Below the pieces are notes generated by a model that saw only the letters and a program-made list of their open reading frames with translations, was not told the origin of the DNA and ran no database searches. Below, piece after piece: positions 25,863 through 33,833 of a DNA stretch of 64,000 nucleotides. The translations under genes were made by a program, and so were the position numbers. Origin of the DNA: Pseudomonas paralactis (lineage in GTDB: Bacteria; Pseudomonadota; Gammaproteobacteria; Pseudomonadales; Pseudomonadaceae); assembly GCF_001439735.1 (NCBI RefSeq), contig NZ_JYLN01000006.1:1-64000 (forward strand). The letters run 5' to 3'. Every line of letters begins with the position of its first letter. Position 1 is the stretch's first letter.

Positions 25863-27647
25863 TTAGCGGTCCACGTCGGCCATAACGAAATCGATACTAC
25901 CCAGGTACGCAATCAAGTCCGCGACCATCTCGCCTTTGATCACCGAAGGGATCTGCTGCAAGTGGGCAAAGCTTGGGGTACGAATCCGGGTGCGGTAGCT
26001 CATGGTGCCGCCATCGCTCGTCAGGTAATAACTGTTGATACCCTTGGTCGCTTCGATCATCTGGAAGGATTCGTTGGCCGGCATCACCGGGCCCCACGAA
26101 ACCTGCAGGAAGTGCGTGATCAGGGTTTCGATGTGTTGCAGCGTGCGCTCTTTGGGCGGCGGCGTGGTCAGCGGGTGATCCGCCTTGTACGGGCCAGCCG
26201 GCATGTTGCGCATGCACTGCTCGATGATCTTCAGGCTCTGGCGCATTTCTTCGACGCGCACGATGCAACGGTCGTAGGCATCGCCATTGGCCGCCAGCGG
26301 TACTTCGAATTCGAAGTTCTCGTAGCCGGAGTACGGGCGCGCTTTGCGCAGGTCGAAGTCGCAACCGGTGGAACGCAGGCCTGCACCGGTGACGCCCCAT
26401 TCCAGGGCCTCTTTGGTGTTGTACTGTGCGACGCCGATGGTGCGGCCTTTGAGGATGCTGTTGTCGAGGGCGGCTTTCTGGTACTCGTCCAGACGCTTGG
26501 GCATCCAGTCGATGAATTCCTTGACCAGGCGCTCCCAGCCGTTCGGCAGGTCGTGCGCCACGCCGCCGATGCGGTACCAGGCCGGGTGCAGGCGGAAACC
26601 GGTGATGGCTTCGATGACCTTGTAGGCGCGCTGACGGTCGGTGAAGGTGAAGAACACCGGGGTCATGGCGCCGACGTCCTGGATATAGGTACCCAGGAAC
26701 AGCAGGTGGCTGGTGATGCGGAAGAACTCGGCCATCATGATGCGGATGGTGTCGACGCGGTCCGGTACCTTGATACCGGCCAGCTTCTCGACCGAGAGCA
26801 CGTACGGCAGGTTGTTCATCACGCCGCCGAGGTAGTCGATACGGTCGGTGTACGGGATGAAGCTGTGCCAGGACTGACGCTCGGCCATCTTCTCGGCGCC
26901 ACGGTGGTGGTAGCCGATGTCCGGGACGCAGTCGACGATTTCTTCGCCGTCCAGTTGCAGGATGATACGGAAGGCACCGTGGGCCGAAGGGTGGTTCGGG
27001 CCCAGGTTGAGGAACATGTAGTCCTCGTTGGTGCCGGAGCGCTTCATGCCCCAGTCTTCCGGACGGAAGCGTGCAGCCTCTTCTTCAAGCTGTTGCTTGG
27101 CGAGGTTGAGGCTGTACGGGTCGAATTCGGTGGCGCGGGCAGGGAAGTCCTTGCGCAGCGGGTGACCTTCCCAGGTCGGCGGCATCATGATGCGCGTCAG
27201 GTGCGGGTGGCCAGGGAAGTCGATGCCGAACATGTCCCAGACTTCACGCTCGTACCAGCTGGCGTTCGGCCAGATACCGGTCACGGTCGGGATGCTCAGG
27301 TCGCTCTCGCTCAGGGCGACCTTGATCATCACGTCGCTGTTACGTTCCAGCGACATCAAGTGGTAGAACACGGTGAAATCGGCGCCGCTCGGCAGGCCCT
27401 GGCGCTTGGTGCGCAGACGCTCGTCCACGCCATGCAGGTCATAGAGCATGACGTACGGCTTGGGCAGGTTGCGCAGGAAGGTCAGGACTTCGACGAGCCT
27501 GGCACGCGCCACCCACAGCACCGGCATACCGGTGCGCGTGGCCTGGGCGGTGAAGGCGTCAGGGCCAAAACGGTTATTGAGTTCGACAACCACATCCTGG
27601 TCGTCTGCCTTATAAGGCGGGATGTACAGAGCACTGCCTGTAGTCAT
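25863..27647 (-). CDS. nuoC: NADH-quinone oxidoreductase fused subunit C/D
   Basis: The 594-residue protein is a natural fusion. Residues about 1-190 are the NuoC (30-kDa) domain with YEREVWDMFGIDFPGHPHLTRI, and residues about 210-594 are the NuoD (49-kDa) domain with NLGPNHPSAHGAFR and GYHHRGAEKMAE near the quinone site. The fusion is the normal state in gammaproteobacteria. It forms the quinone-reducing site with NuoB and NuoH. The name nuoCD is also used. Confidence 0.98.
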   Translation of the reverse strand: MTTGSALYIPPYKADDQDVVVELNNRFGPDAFTAQATRTGMPVLWVARARLVEVLTFLRNLPKPYVMLYDLHGVDERLRTKRQGLPSGADFTVFYHLMSLERNSDVMIKVALSESDLSIPTVTGIWPNASWYEREVWDMFGIDFPGHPHLTRIMMPPTWEGHPLRKDFPARATEFDPYSLNLAKQQLEEEAARFRPEDWGMKRSGTNEDYMFLNLGPNHPSAHGAFRIILQLDGEEIVDCVPDIGYHHRGAEKMAERQSWHSFIPYTDRIDYLGGVMNNLPYVLSVEKLAGIKVPDRVDTIRIMMAEFFRITSHLLFLGTYIQDVGAMTPVFFTFTDRQRAYKVIEAITGFRLHPAWYRIGGVAHDLPNGWERLVKEFIDWMPKRLDEYQKAALDNSILKGRTIGVAQYNTKEALEWGVTGAGLRSTGCDFDLRKARPYSGYENFEFEVPLAANGDAYDRCIVRVEEMRQSLKIIEQCMRNMPAGPYKADHPLTTPPPKERTLQHIETLITHFLQVSWGPVMPANESFQMIEATKGINSYYLTSDGGTMSYRTRIRTPSFAHLQQIPSVIKGEMVADLIAYLGSIDFVMADVDR

Positions 27648-27719
27648 GGTTTTTTATCGCTTTCGGTCAACGTAAAGAATGAAGCCAGGTTTTCGTTCTA
27701 TAAAAAGAAGCGGGCTGGA

Positions 27720-28394
27720 TCAGACTTCGTCGGGGCTGCGCAGGTTGGTGACTGCGATTCGCTGTTCGCGGCGCTGTTCCTTTTGGGACGGCATCTCGGC
27801 GCGGTAAACGCCTTGATCGCCGACGACCCAGGACAGTGGGCGACGCTCCTTGCCGATCGATTCCTGCAACAGCATCAAGCCTTGCAGGAAAGCTTCCGGG
27901 CGGGGCGGGCAGCCAGGCACGTAGACGTCCACGGGCAGGAACTTGTCCACCCCTTGAACGACGGAGTAGATGTCGTACATGCCACCGGAGTTGGCGCACG
28001 AACCCATGGAGATAACCCACTTCGGTTCGAGCATTTGCTCATAGAGGCGCTGGATGATCGGCGCCATCTTGATGAAGCAGGTACCGGCGATAACCATGAA
28101 ATCCGCCTGACGCGGCGATGCCCGGATAACTTCGGCGCCAAAGCGCGCGATGTCGTGGGGCGCCGTGAAGGCGGTGGTCATTTCCACGTAGCAGCACGAA
28201 AGGCCGAAGTTGTACGGCCACAGGGAGTTTTTACGCCCCCAGTTGACCGCGCCACTCAGCACGTCTTCCAGCTTGCCCATGTAGATGTTTTTGTGGACTT
28301 GGTCTTCTAACGGGTCGGAAACAGTTTCCCGTTCGCCGATGGGGTACTGCTCGTTAGGAGCATCCGGGTCGATCCTGGTGAGATTGTATTGCAT
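27720..28394 (-). CDS. nuoB: NADH-quinone oxidoreductase subunit B (cluster N2)
   Basis: The protein is 224 aa from the ATG at 28394; an in-frame TTG two codons upstream is less likely because GAGG lies 8 bases from the ATG. Consecutive cysteines in GLSCCYVEM, with GSCANSGGMY and PGCPPRPEAF, ligate the terminal 4Fe-4S cluster N2 that reduces quinone. It follows nuoA after 10 bases and precedes nuoCD by 72 bases. Confidence 0.97.
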   Translation of the reverse strand: MQYNLTRIDPDAPNEQYPIGERETVSDPLEDQVHKNIYMGKLEDVLSGAVNWGRKNSLWPYNFGLSCCYVEMTTAFTAPHDIARFGAEVIRASPRQADFMVIAGTCFIKMAPIIQRLYEQMLEPKWVISMGSCANSGGMYDIYSVVQGVDKFLPVDVYVPGCPPRPEAFLQGLMLLQESIGKERRPLSWVVGDQGVYRAEMPSQKEQRREQRIAVTNLRSPDEV

Positions 28395-28404
28395 TGCCAA
28401 AGCC

Positions 28405-28818
28405 TCATTGTTTCAGCTTCGCTTGCCGCTTGCGACGAGCTTCCGGAGCCCAGTCAAGGGCGCCCACTCGGAACAGGTAGACAAGACCTGCCAACAGAAT
28501 TGCTATGAAAACGAGAGCTTCGACGAATCCGGTCCAGCCGCTTTCGCGGACGGACACAGACCATGCAAAGAGAAAGAGGGCTTCGATATCGAAGATCACG
28601 AAGAGCATCGCGACCAGATAGAATTTGGCTGAGAGCCGCAAGCGGGCGCCACCTGTAGGCAGCATGCCGGATTCGAACGGTTCGTTTTTGCTGCGGCCCC
28701 AGGCTTTTGACCCGAGGAGGCTGGAGACGCCAAGCATGAAGGCGCAAAGGCCTACAACACCGAGAAGGAAAATGGCAAAGCCCCAGTTGTGGGCCATGAG
28801 TCCTGTCGCGTCGGTCAT
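28405..28818 (-). CDS. nuoA: NADH-quinone oxidoreductase subunit A
   Basis: The 137-residue protein starts MTDATGLMAHNWGF and has three transmembrane helices. The conserved loop KNEPFESGMLPTGGARLRLSAKFYLVAMLFVIFDIEALF is the conformational switch region at the quinone site. It is the first gene of the nuo operon. The upstream open frame adds 26 residues without a ribosome site and was trimmed. Confidence 0.97.
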   Translation of the reverse strand: MTDATGLMAHNWGFAIFLLGVVGLCAFMLGVSSLLGSKAWGRSKNEPFESGMLPTGGARLRLSAKFYLVAMLFVIFDIEALFLFAWSVSVRESGWTGFVEALVFIAILLAGLVYLFRVGALDWAPEARRKRQAKLKQ

Positions 28819-29253
28819 GCTGGAAATCCTTAACAGAGAGCAAAGGTCTCTGAGCTCGAAAAAGTAACGATGCAGTGACGATATGTCGCACTGCAATCAA
28901 TCGCGGTGATTTTATGGCTAAACACCGGGCAAGTAAAATTCCCAGGGCGAAATTATTCGGTGGAATAAGCACATAGTGCACCTTCTTGGGGCTGTAGCCC
29001 TTGTGGCGTGGGCATTAGCGGGCTTTTCATCAAATATGTTTTGTTTAAGCTGTAACGAAGTTTTCAAGCGCCAAATGATAATGAATATTGTTTGCGCGGG
29101 GTTTAAGCGAGTGTTTCTCATGTGGCGCGGGAAGTTGTCATTACTTGCTTGAGTGTCGCTTAGTTGTCGCAACGGTTCTTTTAACCGATCGGATGTGCGC
29201 GGATACCGCTCTGGATCAATGTTTTTAGCAAAAAACTATGGATAGGGCGCGGT

Positions 29254-29349
29254 CAATGTGGGAGCTGGCTTGCCTGCGATGGCGGCGGATCAGCTGAAAC
29301 ACCTGCTTCTGACCCACCGCCATCGCAGGCAAGCCAGCTCCCACCATTG
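29254..29349. repeat. REPIN, family B (GGGAGCTGGCTTGCCTGCGA core)
   Basis: The inverted arms GTGGGAGCTGGCTTGCCTGC and its complement enclose a spacer of about 35 bp. Matching doublets lie at 45162-45249 and 61475-61570, an interrupted one at 37613-37794, and a rearranged one at 59977-60044. Confidence 0.9.
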
Positions 29350-29369
29350 ATTTTCGGTGATTCCCAGGC

Positions 29370-29400
29370 AAAAAAAACGCCCCGAACCAGTCGGGGCGTG
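29370..29400 (-). terminator. aceA terminator
   Basis: On the minus strand CGCCCCGACTGGTTCGGGGCG is followed by a run of eight T. It lies about 60 bases after the aceA stop. Confidence 0.9.
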
Positions 29401-29461
29401 ATTGTTGCGCGGCACTGCGGTTAGGTCTTCCGTGGGGCCGCAGTGGCCGTGTACGCGATAC

Positions 29462-30787
29462 TTAGTGGAACTGCTCTTCTTCGGTCGAACCGGTCAGCGC
29501 GGTCACGGACGAGGTGCCGCCCTGGATCACGGTGGTCATGTCGTCGAAGTAGCCGGTGCCCACTTCCTGCTGGTGCGCCACAAAGGTGTAGCCTTTGGCG
29601 GCGTCAGCGAATTCCTGCTCCTGCAGCTTCACATAGGCAGTCATGTCGTTGCGGGCGTAGTCGTGCGCCAGGTTGAACATGCTGTGCCACATGTTGTGGA
29701 TACCGGCCAGGGTGATGAACTGGTGCTTGTAGCCCATTGCCGACAGTTCGCGCTGGAACTTGGCGATGGTCGCGTCGTCCAGGTTCTTCTTCCAGTTGAA
29801 AGAAGGCGAGCAGTTGTAGGACAGCAGTTGGTCCGGGTATTCCTTTTTGATCGCTTCGGCGAAACGACGGGCTTCGTCCAGGTCCGGCTTGGCGGTTTCG
29901 CACCAGATCAGGTCGGCGTAAGGAGCGTAGGCCAGGCCACGGGCGATCGCCTGGTCCAGACCGGCGCGCACTTTATAGAAGCCTTCCTGGGTACGTTCGC
30001 CAGTCACGAACGGCTGGTCGTACGGGTCGCAGTCCGAGGTCAGCAAGTCTGCCGCGTTGGCGTCGGTACGGGCCAGGATGATGGTCGGTGTACCGGCCAC
30101 GTCAGCGGCCAGGCGAGCGGCGGTCAGCTTCTGTACAGCTTCCTGGGTCGGTACCAGTACCTTGCCGCCCATGTGGCCGCATTTTTTCACCGAAGCGAGC
30201 TGGTCTTCGAAGTGCACGCCGGCAGCGCCTGCCTCGATCATGCTCTTCATCAGCTCGTAGGCGTTGAGTACGCCACCGAAACCGGCTTCGGCGTCAGCCA
30301 CGATTGGCGCGAAGTAGTCGATGTAGCCGTCGTCGCCCGGGTTCTTGCCGGCTTTCCACTGGATCTGGTCGGCACGACGGAACGAGTTGTTGATGCGCTT
30401 GACCACGGTTGGAACCGAATCCACCGGGTACAGCGACTGGTCGGGGTACATGGATTCAGCGGAGTTGTTGTCCGCTGCCACTTGCCAGCCGGACAGGTAG
30501 ATCGCCTGGATGCCGGCTTTTACCTGTTGGACTGCCTGGCCGCCGGTGAGGGCGCCCATGCAGTTGACGAAATCTTTGTCGGGACGGAAGGACGGCTTGG
30601 CACCTTGGGTGACCAGGTTCCACAGCTTCTCGGCGCCGAGTTTTGCAAAAGTGTGCTCAGGTTGGACCGAGCCACGCAGGCGGACGACGTCAGCAGCGGA
30701 ATAAGCGCGGGTCACGCCTTTCCAGCGTGGGTTTTCAGCCCAGTCTTTTTCAAGGGCTGCAATTTGCTGTTCGCGTGTCAGTGCCAT
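29462..30787 (-). CDS. aceA: Isocitrate lyase
   Basis: The 441-residue enzyme has the family active-site segment KKCGHMGGKV with catalytic Cys203, and the metal/substrate regions SGWQVAADNN and YFAPIVADAEAGFGG. It cleaves isocitrate to glyoxylate and succinate, the first step of the glyoxylate shunt, in the cytoplasm. Length fits the short (about 430-440 aa) class. It competes with the two isocitrate dehydrogenases encoded about 7-10 kb away. A very long noncoding stretch (494 bp) precedes it. Confidence 0.98.
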   Translation of the reverse strand: MALTREQQIAALEKDWAENPRWKGVTRAYSAADVVRLRGSVQPEHTFAKLGAEKLWNLVTQGAKPSFRPDKDFVNCMGALTGGQAVQQVKAGIQAIYLSGWQVAADNNSAESMYPDQSLYPVDSVPTVVKRINNSFRRADQIQWKAGKNPGDDGYIDYFAPIVADAEAGFGGVLNAYELMKSMIEAGAAGVHFEDQLASVKKCGHMGGKVLVPTQEAVQKLTAARLAADVAGTPTIILARTDANAADLLTSDCDPYDQPFVTGERTQEGFYKVRAGLDQAIARGLAYAPYADLIWCETAKPDLDEARRFAEAIKKEYPDQLLSYNCSPSFNWKKNLDDATIAKFQRELSAMGYKHQFITLAGIHNMWHSMFNLAHDYARNDMTAYVKLQEQEFADAAKGYTFVAHQQEVGTGYFDDMTTVIQGGTSSVTALTGSTEEEQFH

Positions 30788-31281
30788 GGGGAAAAACCTC
30801 GTCGCATAGGTCTAGGTGGAAAATTCCATTTGCCAGCCACGTAGAAAGTGCGTGGTGATGGCTGCTCGCTGACCAGAAGCTTGGGTGTTCAAGTCAAGTT
30901 CGGCGGGGTAGGCGACGGGATGAACGAGTGGCTCAAGGCGGAGTTGAGCAGGTAAGGGCAAACTGCAAACGGTCTTCGGGCGTCGTGGGCCTTTGTACGA
31001 TTCATCAGTGCGTAGCCGGGTTACCTGGGTAGCTTCCGTCCCTCGGGACAACTTCGTTCCAGTCGCAACCTCGTCCAACGTGCCTTGTGGGCGGTACAGA
31101 CACGGATCGGCTCAGGTGGGTAGCTTAGAGCGGCGATCCGAAGGCCCTTGCCAGGGCCCCTGATTAGCGGGAGCGAGGCCATCATGCCCATGCTTTTTTG
31201 GCTCGTCAAATGTTTTGTAGTGCTTTTTTCATGTCACTACATCTTCAGTCTAATGCGACTTGCCAGTCAGTTTTCGGTGCT
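30788..31281 (-). ncRNA. Candidate long structured aceA leader or small RNA region
   Basis: No credible gene lies in these 494 bases. Read in the aceA direction, the ten-base motif AAGCTACCCA occurs twice (plus-strand positions 31117-31126 and 31026-31035). The first copy sits in the loop of a hairpin with perfect 7-bp CGGATCG/CGATCCG arms (31103-31140). A GTCC-CGAG-GGAC mini-hairpin (about 31039-31050) precedes the second. A palindrome lies at 31216-31241, which would place the promoter about 400 bases upstream of the gene. Whether this is one 5' leader or a separate small RNA cannot be told. Confidence 0.4.
31216..31241. promoter_or_regulatory. Candidate RccR-type operator upstream of aceA
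   Basis: The perfect inverted repeat TGTAGTG - 12 bases - CACTACA lies about 430 bases upstream of aceA. Pseudomonas RccR, a KDPG-responsive regulator that controls glyoxylate-shunt genes including aceA, is reported to bind TGTAGT-type palindromes; I recall this without being able to check it. The location and half-sites fit. Confidence 0.5.
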
Positions 31282-32019
31282 TCAGTTCAGGGTGTCGACC
31301 TTGACCCGTAAAGTCAGGTCATCGCGGCCCTGAGTAGAGTAGCTGCGGGTTGTAGAGGATTTGTCCGCCTGGGTTTCACGATTGATGCCGGCCAGGGGGA
31401 TCCATTCGCCCAGGCGGCCGCTGACGGTTGTGTCGGTGCTTTGCACGTTCACTACATCGGGACGTTCCTGGCTCATGCGGTCACGGTTGGTACTGATGGC
31501 CAGGTGTACGGTCTCGCCAGTGACGCTGGCGGTGACGTAAAAGCCCTGGGTGACGTTGCGATACTGGGTCTGGTTTTGCAGACGGCCATAGCTGTCCTGT
31601 TGCGTGGTGGTCAGCGGTACGCTCTGGCCGACCTGGATCAGCGCGGGCACGCCTTCGCTGGCCTGGATCTGCTGGATGCCGCCATCGCGGCTGGCGGTAC
31701 CATAGCTGATGATGCGGGTCTGGCTGTCGCCGCTGTTTTGCTGGTTGGTTTCGTTGGTGTCGACAGTGATCAGCAGGCGTTTTGCCGGTGTATCCAGTTG
31801 CGAGAGCAGGGTGCGCAAGCCCTCGATCCTGGCGGGGTCGGCGTTAACGATAAGCTGGTTGCCGTAGGCGCTGACGGTGCCGTCCTTGCCGATGAAGTTC
31901 TGCGCCACGGGCAGCAGGTCGGCGCTGGTGCGGTTGCTCAAATTGACGACCTCGGTGGCGGCCATGGTCGAAACGCTGACGGTCAGGAGCAGGGCGGTGA
32001 GCAGGGTGCGTAGGGACAT
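31282..32019 (-). CDS. Exported protein with secretin N-type domain
   Basis: The 245-residue protein has a clear Sec signal peptide (MSLRTLLTALLLTVSVSTMA, cleaved near residue 20). The mature N-terminus (VVNLSNRTSADLLPVAQNFIGKDGTVSAYGNQLIVNADPARIEGLRTLLSQLD) is the ring-building domain found at the N-end of type II/III secretins and PilQ. The C-terminal part is beta-rich and lacks the secretin pore domain. It stands alone, with no secretion genes nearby, so it may be a periplasmic or outer-membrane accessory. Its true partner is unknown. Confidence 0.8.
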   Translation of the reverse strand: MSLRTLLTALLLTVSVSTMAATEVVNLSNRTSADLLPVAQNFIGKDGTVSAYGNQLIVNADPARIEGLRTLLSQLDTPAKRLLITVDTNETNQQNSGDSQTRIISYGTASRDGGIQQIQASEGVPALIQVGQSVPLTTTQQDSYGRLQNQTQYRNVTQGFYVTASVTGETVHLAISTNRDRMSQERPDVVNVQSTDTTVSGRLGEWIPLAGINRETQADKSSTTRSYSTQGRDDLTLRVKVDTLN

Positions 32020-32167
32020 GTCCGTTATCTCTGCGAGTCATTTGCTTGATAGTGCCAGTTTGTCGGCCTGGTGGGTCGCAAGTTGAATCGTAGACGGCAA
32101 AATGCCCTGGCAGGCAGGGCATTTGTGGTGTTGCTGAAATCGCTATCGCAGGCGACGCGGACTCGGA

Positions 32168-32590
32168 TCAGTCCCCGCGCACCATATCCACATGCGGAAT
32201 CCCGACTTCAAGAAACTCATCGCTGACGATCTTGAAACCCAGCCGCTCATAGAACGGCGCCGCATACACCTGCGCACTCAGGAATTGCCGGGTCTGGCCG
32301 CGTTTCACCGCCTCGCCGATCACCGCTTCCATCAGCTTGTCGCCGACTTTCAGCCCACGCCAGTCCTTGAGCACTGATACCCGACCGATCTCGCCGCTGG
32401 GCAGCAATCGAGCGGTGCCAATCGGGAAGTCACCTTCGTATGCAAGAAAATGCATGGCGCCGGCATCGTCCGCGTCCCACTCCAATTCAGGCGGAACCGA
32501 TTGCTCAGCGATAAATACCGCTTCACGAATGCGCCGAATCTCGGCGATATCCTTTTGCCAGTCCGCGACACTTACGTGAATCTTATTCAT
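32168..32590 (-). CDS. GNAT-family N-acetyltransferase
   Basis: The 140-residue protein shows the GNAT core: an acceptor region IRREAVFIAEQSVPPELEWD, then the acetyl-CoA loop GRVSVLKDWRGLKVGDKLMEAVIGEA and a C-terminal AAPFYERLGFKIVSDEF. The overall form resembles the ElaA/YjcF type. The substrate is unknown. Its start lies inside the end of the upstream cupin gene (8-base overlap), so the two are translationally coupled. Confidence 0.88.
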   Translation of the reverse strand: MNKIHVSVADWQKDIAEIRRIREAVFIAEQSVPPELEWDADDAGAMHFLAYEGDFPIGTARLLPSGEIGRVSVLKDWRGLKVGDKLMEAVIGEAVKRGQTRQFLSAQVYAAPFYERLGFKIVSDEFLEVGIPHVDMVRGD

Positions 32591-33749
32591 CCGCGAACCC
32601 CAGGCTGCCTTGCTTGACCAGTTCGCACAGCAGATTGCGGCCGTCTTCGTCGGCCAGCCATACGCTGAGGTTTTCGCTGTGCAGCGCGTCGGCCGAGCAC
32701 ACCAGCTTCAGCAGTTCACGCAGCTTGCCGGGCAGGTAACGGCTCTGGCCACTGGCAAACAACAGTACATCGTCGTCGACTTCGGACCAGGCCAGGCGCG
32801 CGCTTGGGTTGCGTACCAGGATCGCGCCATCCTGCAGGCTGTTGATGAAGTCTTCTTCGCCCAGCTCTTCGCCGGCCACCAGTTCCGGGTAGCGTGGCTC
32901 GGTCATGAACTGGCCGAACCAGGTCAGCAGCATGCGCTCGTCGCTCATGTGCTCGGCGAGCAGGCCCTTGAGGCGGTCCAGTGCGTCGCCCTGGATCTGG
33001 TGCGGGTCGCTGACCGGCTGGGCATCGGCGTCGGTGTAGCGCTCTTCGTCAGTCAGGTACTGGCTGAGGAAGTCGGTGAAGTGGGTCAGCACTTCGGCGG
33101 CGCTCGGGGCGCGGAAACCCACCGAGTAGGTCATGCAATCGTCTTCGGCAATACCGAAGTGGGCCAGGCGCGGTGGCAGGTAGAGCATGTCGCCCGGCTC
33201 CAGTACCCATTCGGCGCTTTCTTCGAATTCGGCGAGGATGCGCAGGTCGGCGTGTTGCAGCAGTGGGCTTTCGGAATTGCACATCTGGCCGATCTTCCAG
33301 TTGCGCTTGCCCTGAGCTTGCAGCAGGAACACATCGTAGTTATCGAAATGCGGACCGACGCTGCCACCCGGCGCGGCGAAGCTGATCATCACATCATCGA
33401 TACGCCAGCTCGGCAGGAAGCGGAAGTGCTCCAGCAGCTCAGCCACCTCCGGCACGAACTGGTCGACCGCCTGCACCAGCAGGGTCCACTCGCGCTCGGG
33501 CAGGGTGCTGAAAGCGTCTTCGGCGAACGGGCCGCGACGCAGTTCCCACGGACGCTCGCCGTGTTCGATCACTAGGCGCGACTCGACTTCTTCTTCCAGG
33601 GCCAGGCCTGCCAGTTCGTCGGCGTCGATCGGGCTTTCGAAGTCAGGGATGGCCTGGCGGATCAGCAGCGGTTTTTTCTGCCAGTAGTCGCGCAGGAATT
33701 CCCGTGCCGTGATGCCGCCCAGAAGTTGAAGAGGGATATCAGGATTCAT
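32583..33749 (-). CDS. JmjC/cupin ribosomal oxygenase (RoxA/YcfD type)
   Basis: The 388-residue protein starts MNPDIPLQLLGG. The iron-binding triad HxD...H is present: His134 and Asp136 in GPHFDNYDVF, and His197 in RLAHFGIAE. Length, the WRIDDVMISFAAPGGSVGPHFD context and the C-terminal winged-helix-like region match E. coli YcfD, a 2-oxoglutarate- and Fe(II)-dependent oxygenase that hydroxylates an arginine of ribosomal protein L16. It lies between purB and the GNAT gene and overlaps the latter by 8 bases. Confidence 0.9.
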   Translation of the reverse strand: MNPDIPLQLLGGITAREFLRDYWQKKPLLIRQAIPDFESPIDADELAGLALEEEVESRLVIEHGERPWELRRGPFAEDAFSTLPEREWTLLVQAVDQFVPEVAELLEHFRFLPSWRIDDVMISFAAPGGSVGPHFDNYDVFLLQAQGKRNWKIGQMCNSESPLLQHADLRILAEFEESAEWVLEPGDMLYLPPRLAHFGIAEDDCMTYSVGFRAPSAAEVLTHFTDFLSQYLTDEERYTDADAQPVSDPHQIQGDALDRLKGLLAEHMSDERMLLTWFGQFMTEPRYPELVAGEELGEEDFINSLQDGAILVRNPSARLAWSEVDDDVLLFASGQSRYLPGKLRELLKLVCSADALHSENLSVWLADEDGRNLLCELVKQGSLGFADE

Positions 33750-33787
33750 GTGTAACCTATTGAAAAAAAGCACTTTTAAGACAGGAA

Positions 33788-33814
33788 TAAAAACGCCCGG
33801 CGCGGCCGGGCGTC
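33788..33814 (-). terminator. purB terminator
   Basis: On the minus strand the CGCCCGG/CCGGGCG stem is followed by TTTTTATT, 20 bases after the purB stop. It separates purB from the cupin-GNAT pair. Confidence 0.85.
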
Positions 33815-33833
33815 TCAAAGGAGCTTGCTTGGA

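Larger units (their letters stand above)
28819..29461. other. Intergenic region between nuoA and aceA, 643 bp
   Basis: This region contains the nuo promoter area (28819-29250, AT-richer than the genes), a family-B REPIN (29254-29349) and the aceA terminator. No coding sequence was recognised. A TGATAATGAATATTGTTT stretch near 29078-29096 is weakly Fur-box-like but too degenerate to call. Confidence 0.6.

Noticed and set aside
29078..29096. Fur-box-like TGATAATGAATATTGTTT upstream of nuoA
   Set aside because: Only part of the 19-bp consensus is matched and the second half is poor. A match at this level is expected by chance in an AT-rich stretch.
31021..31140. Possible RNase P RNA or SRP RNA upstream of aceA
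   Set aside because: The region is structured and GC-rich, but the conserved core sequences of these RNAs are not found.
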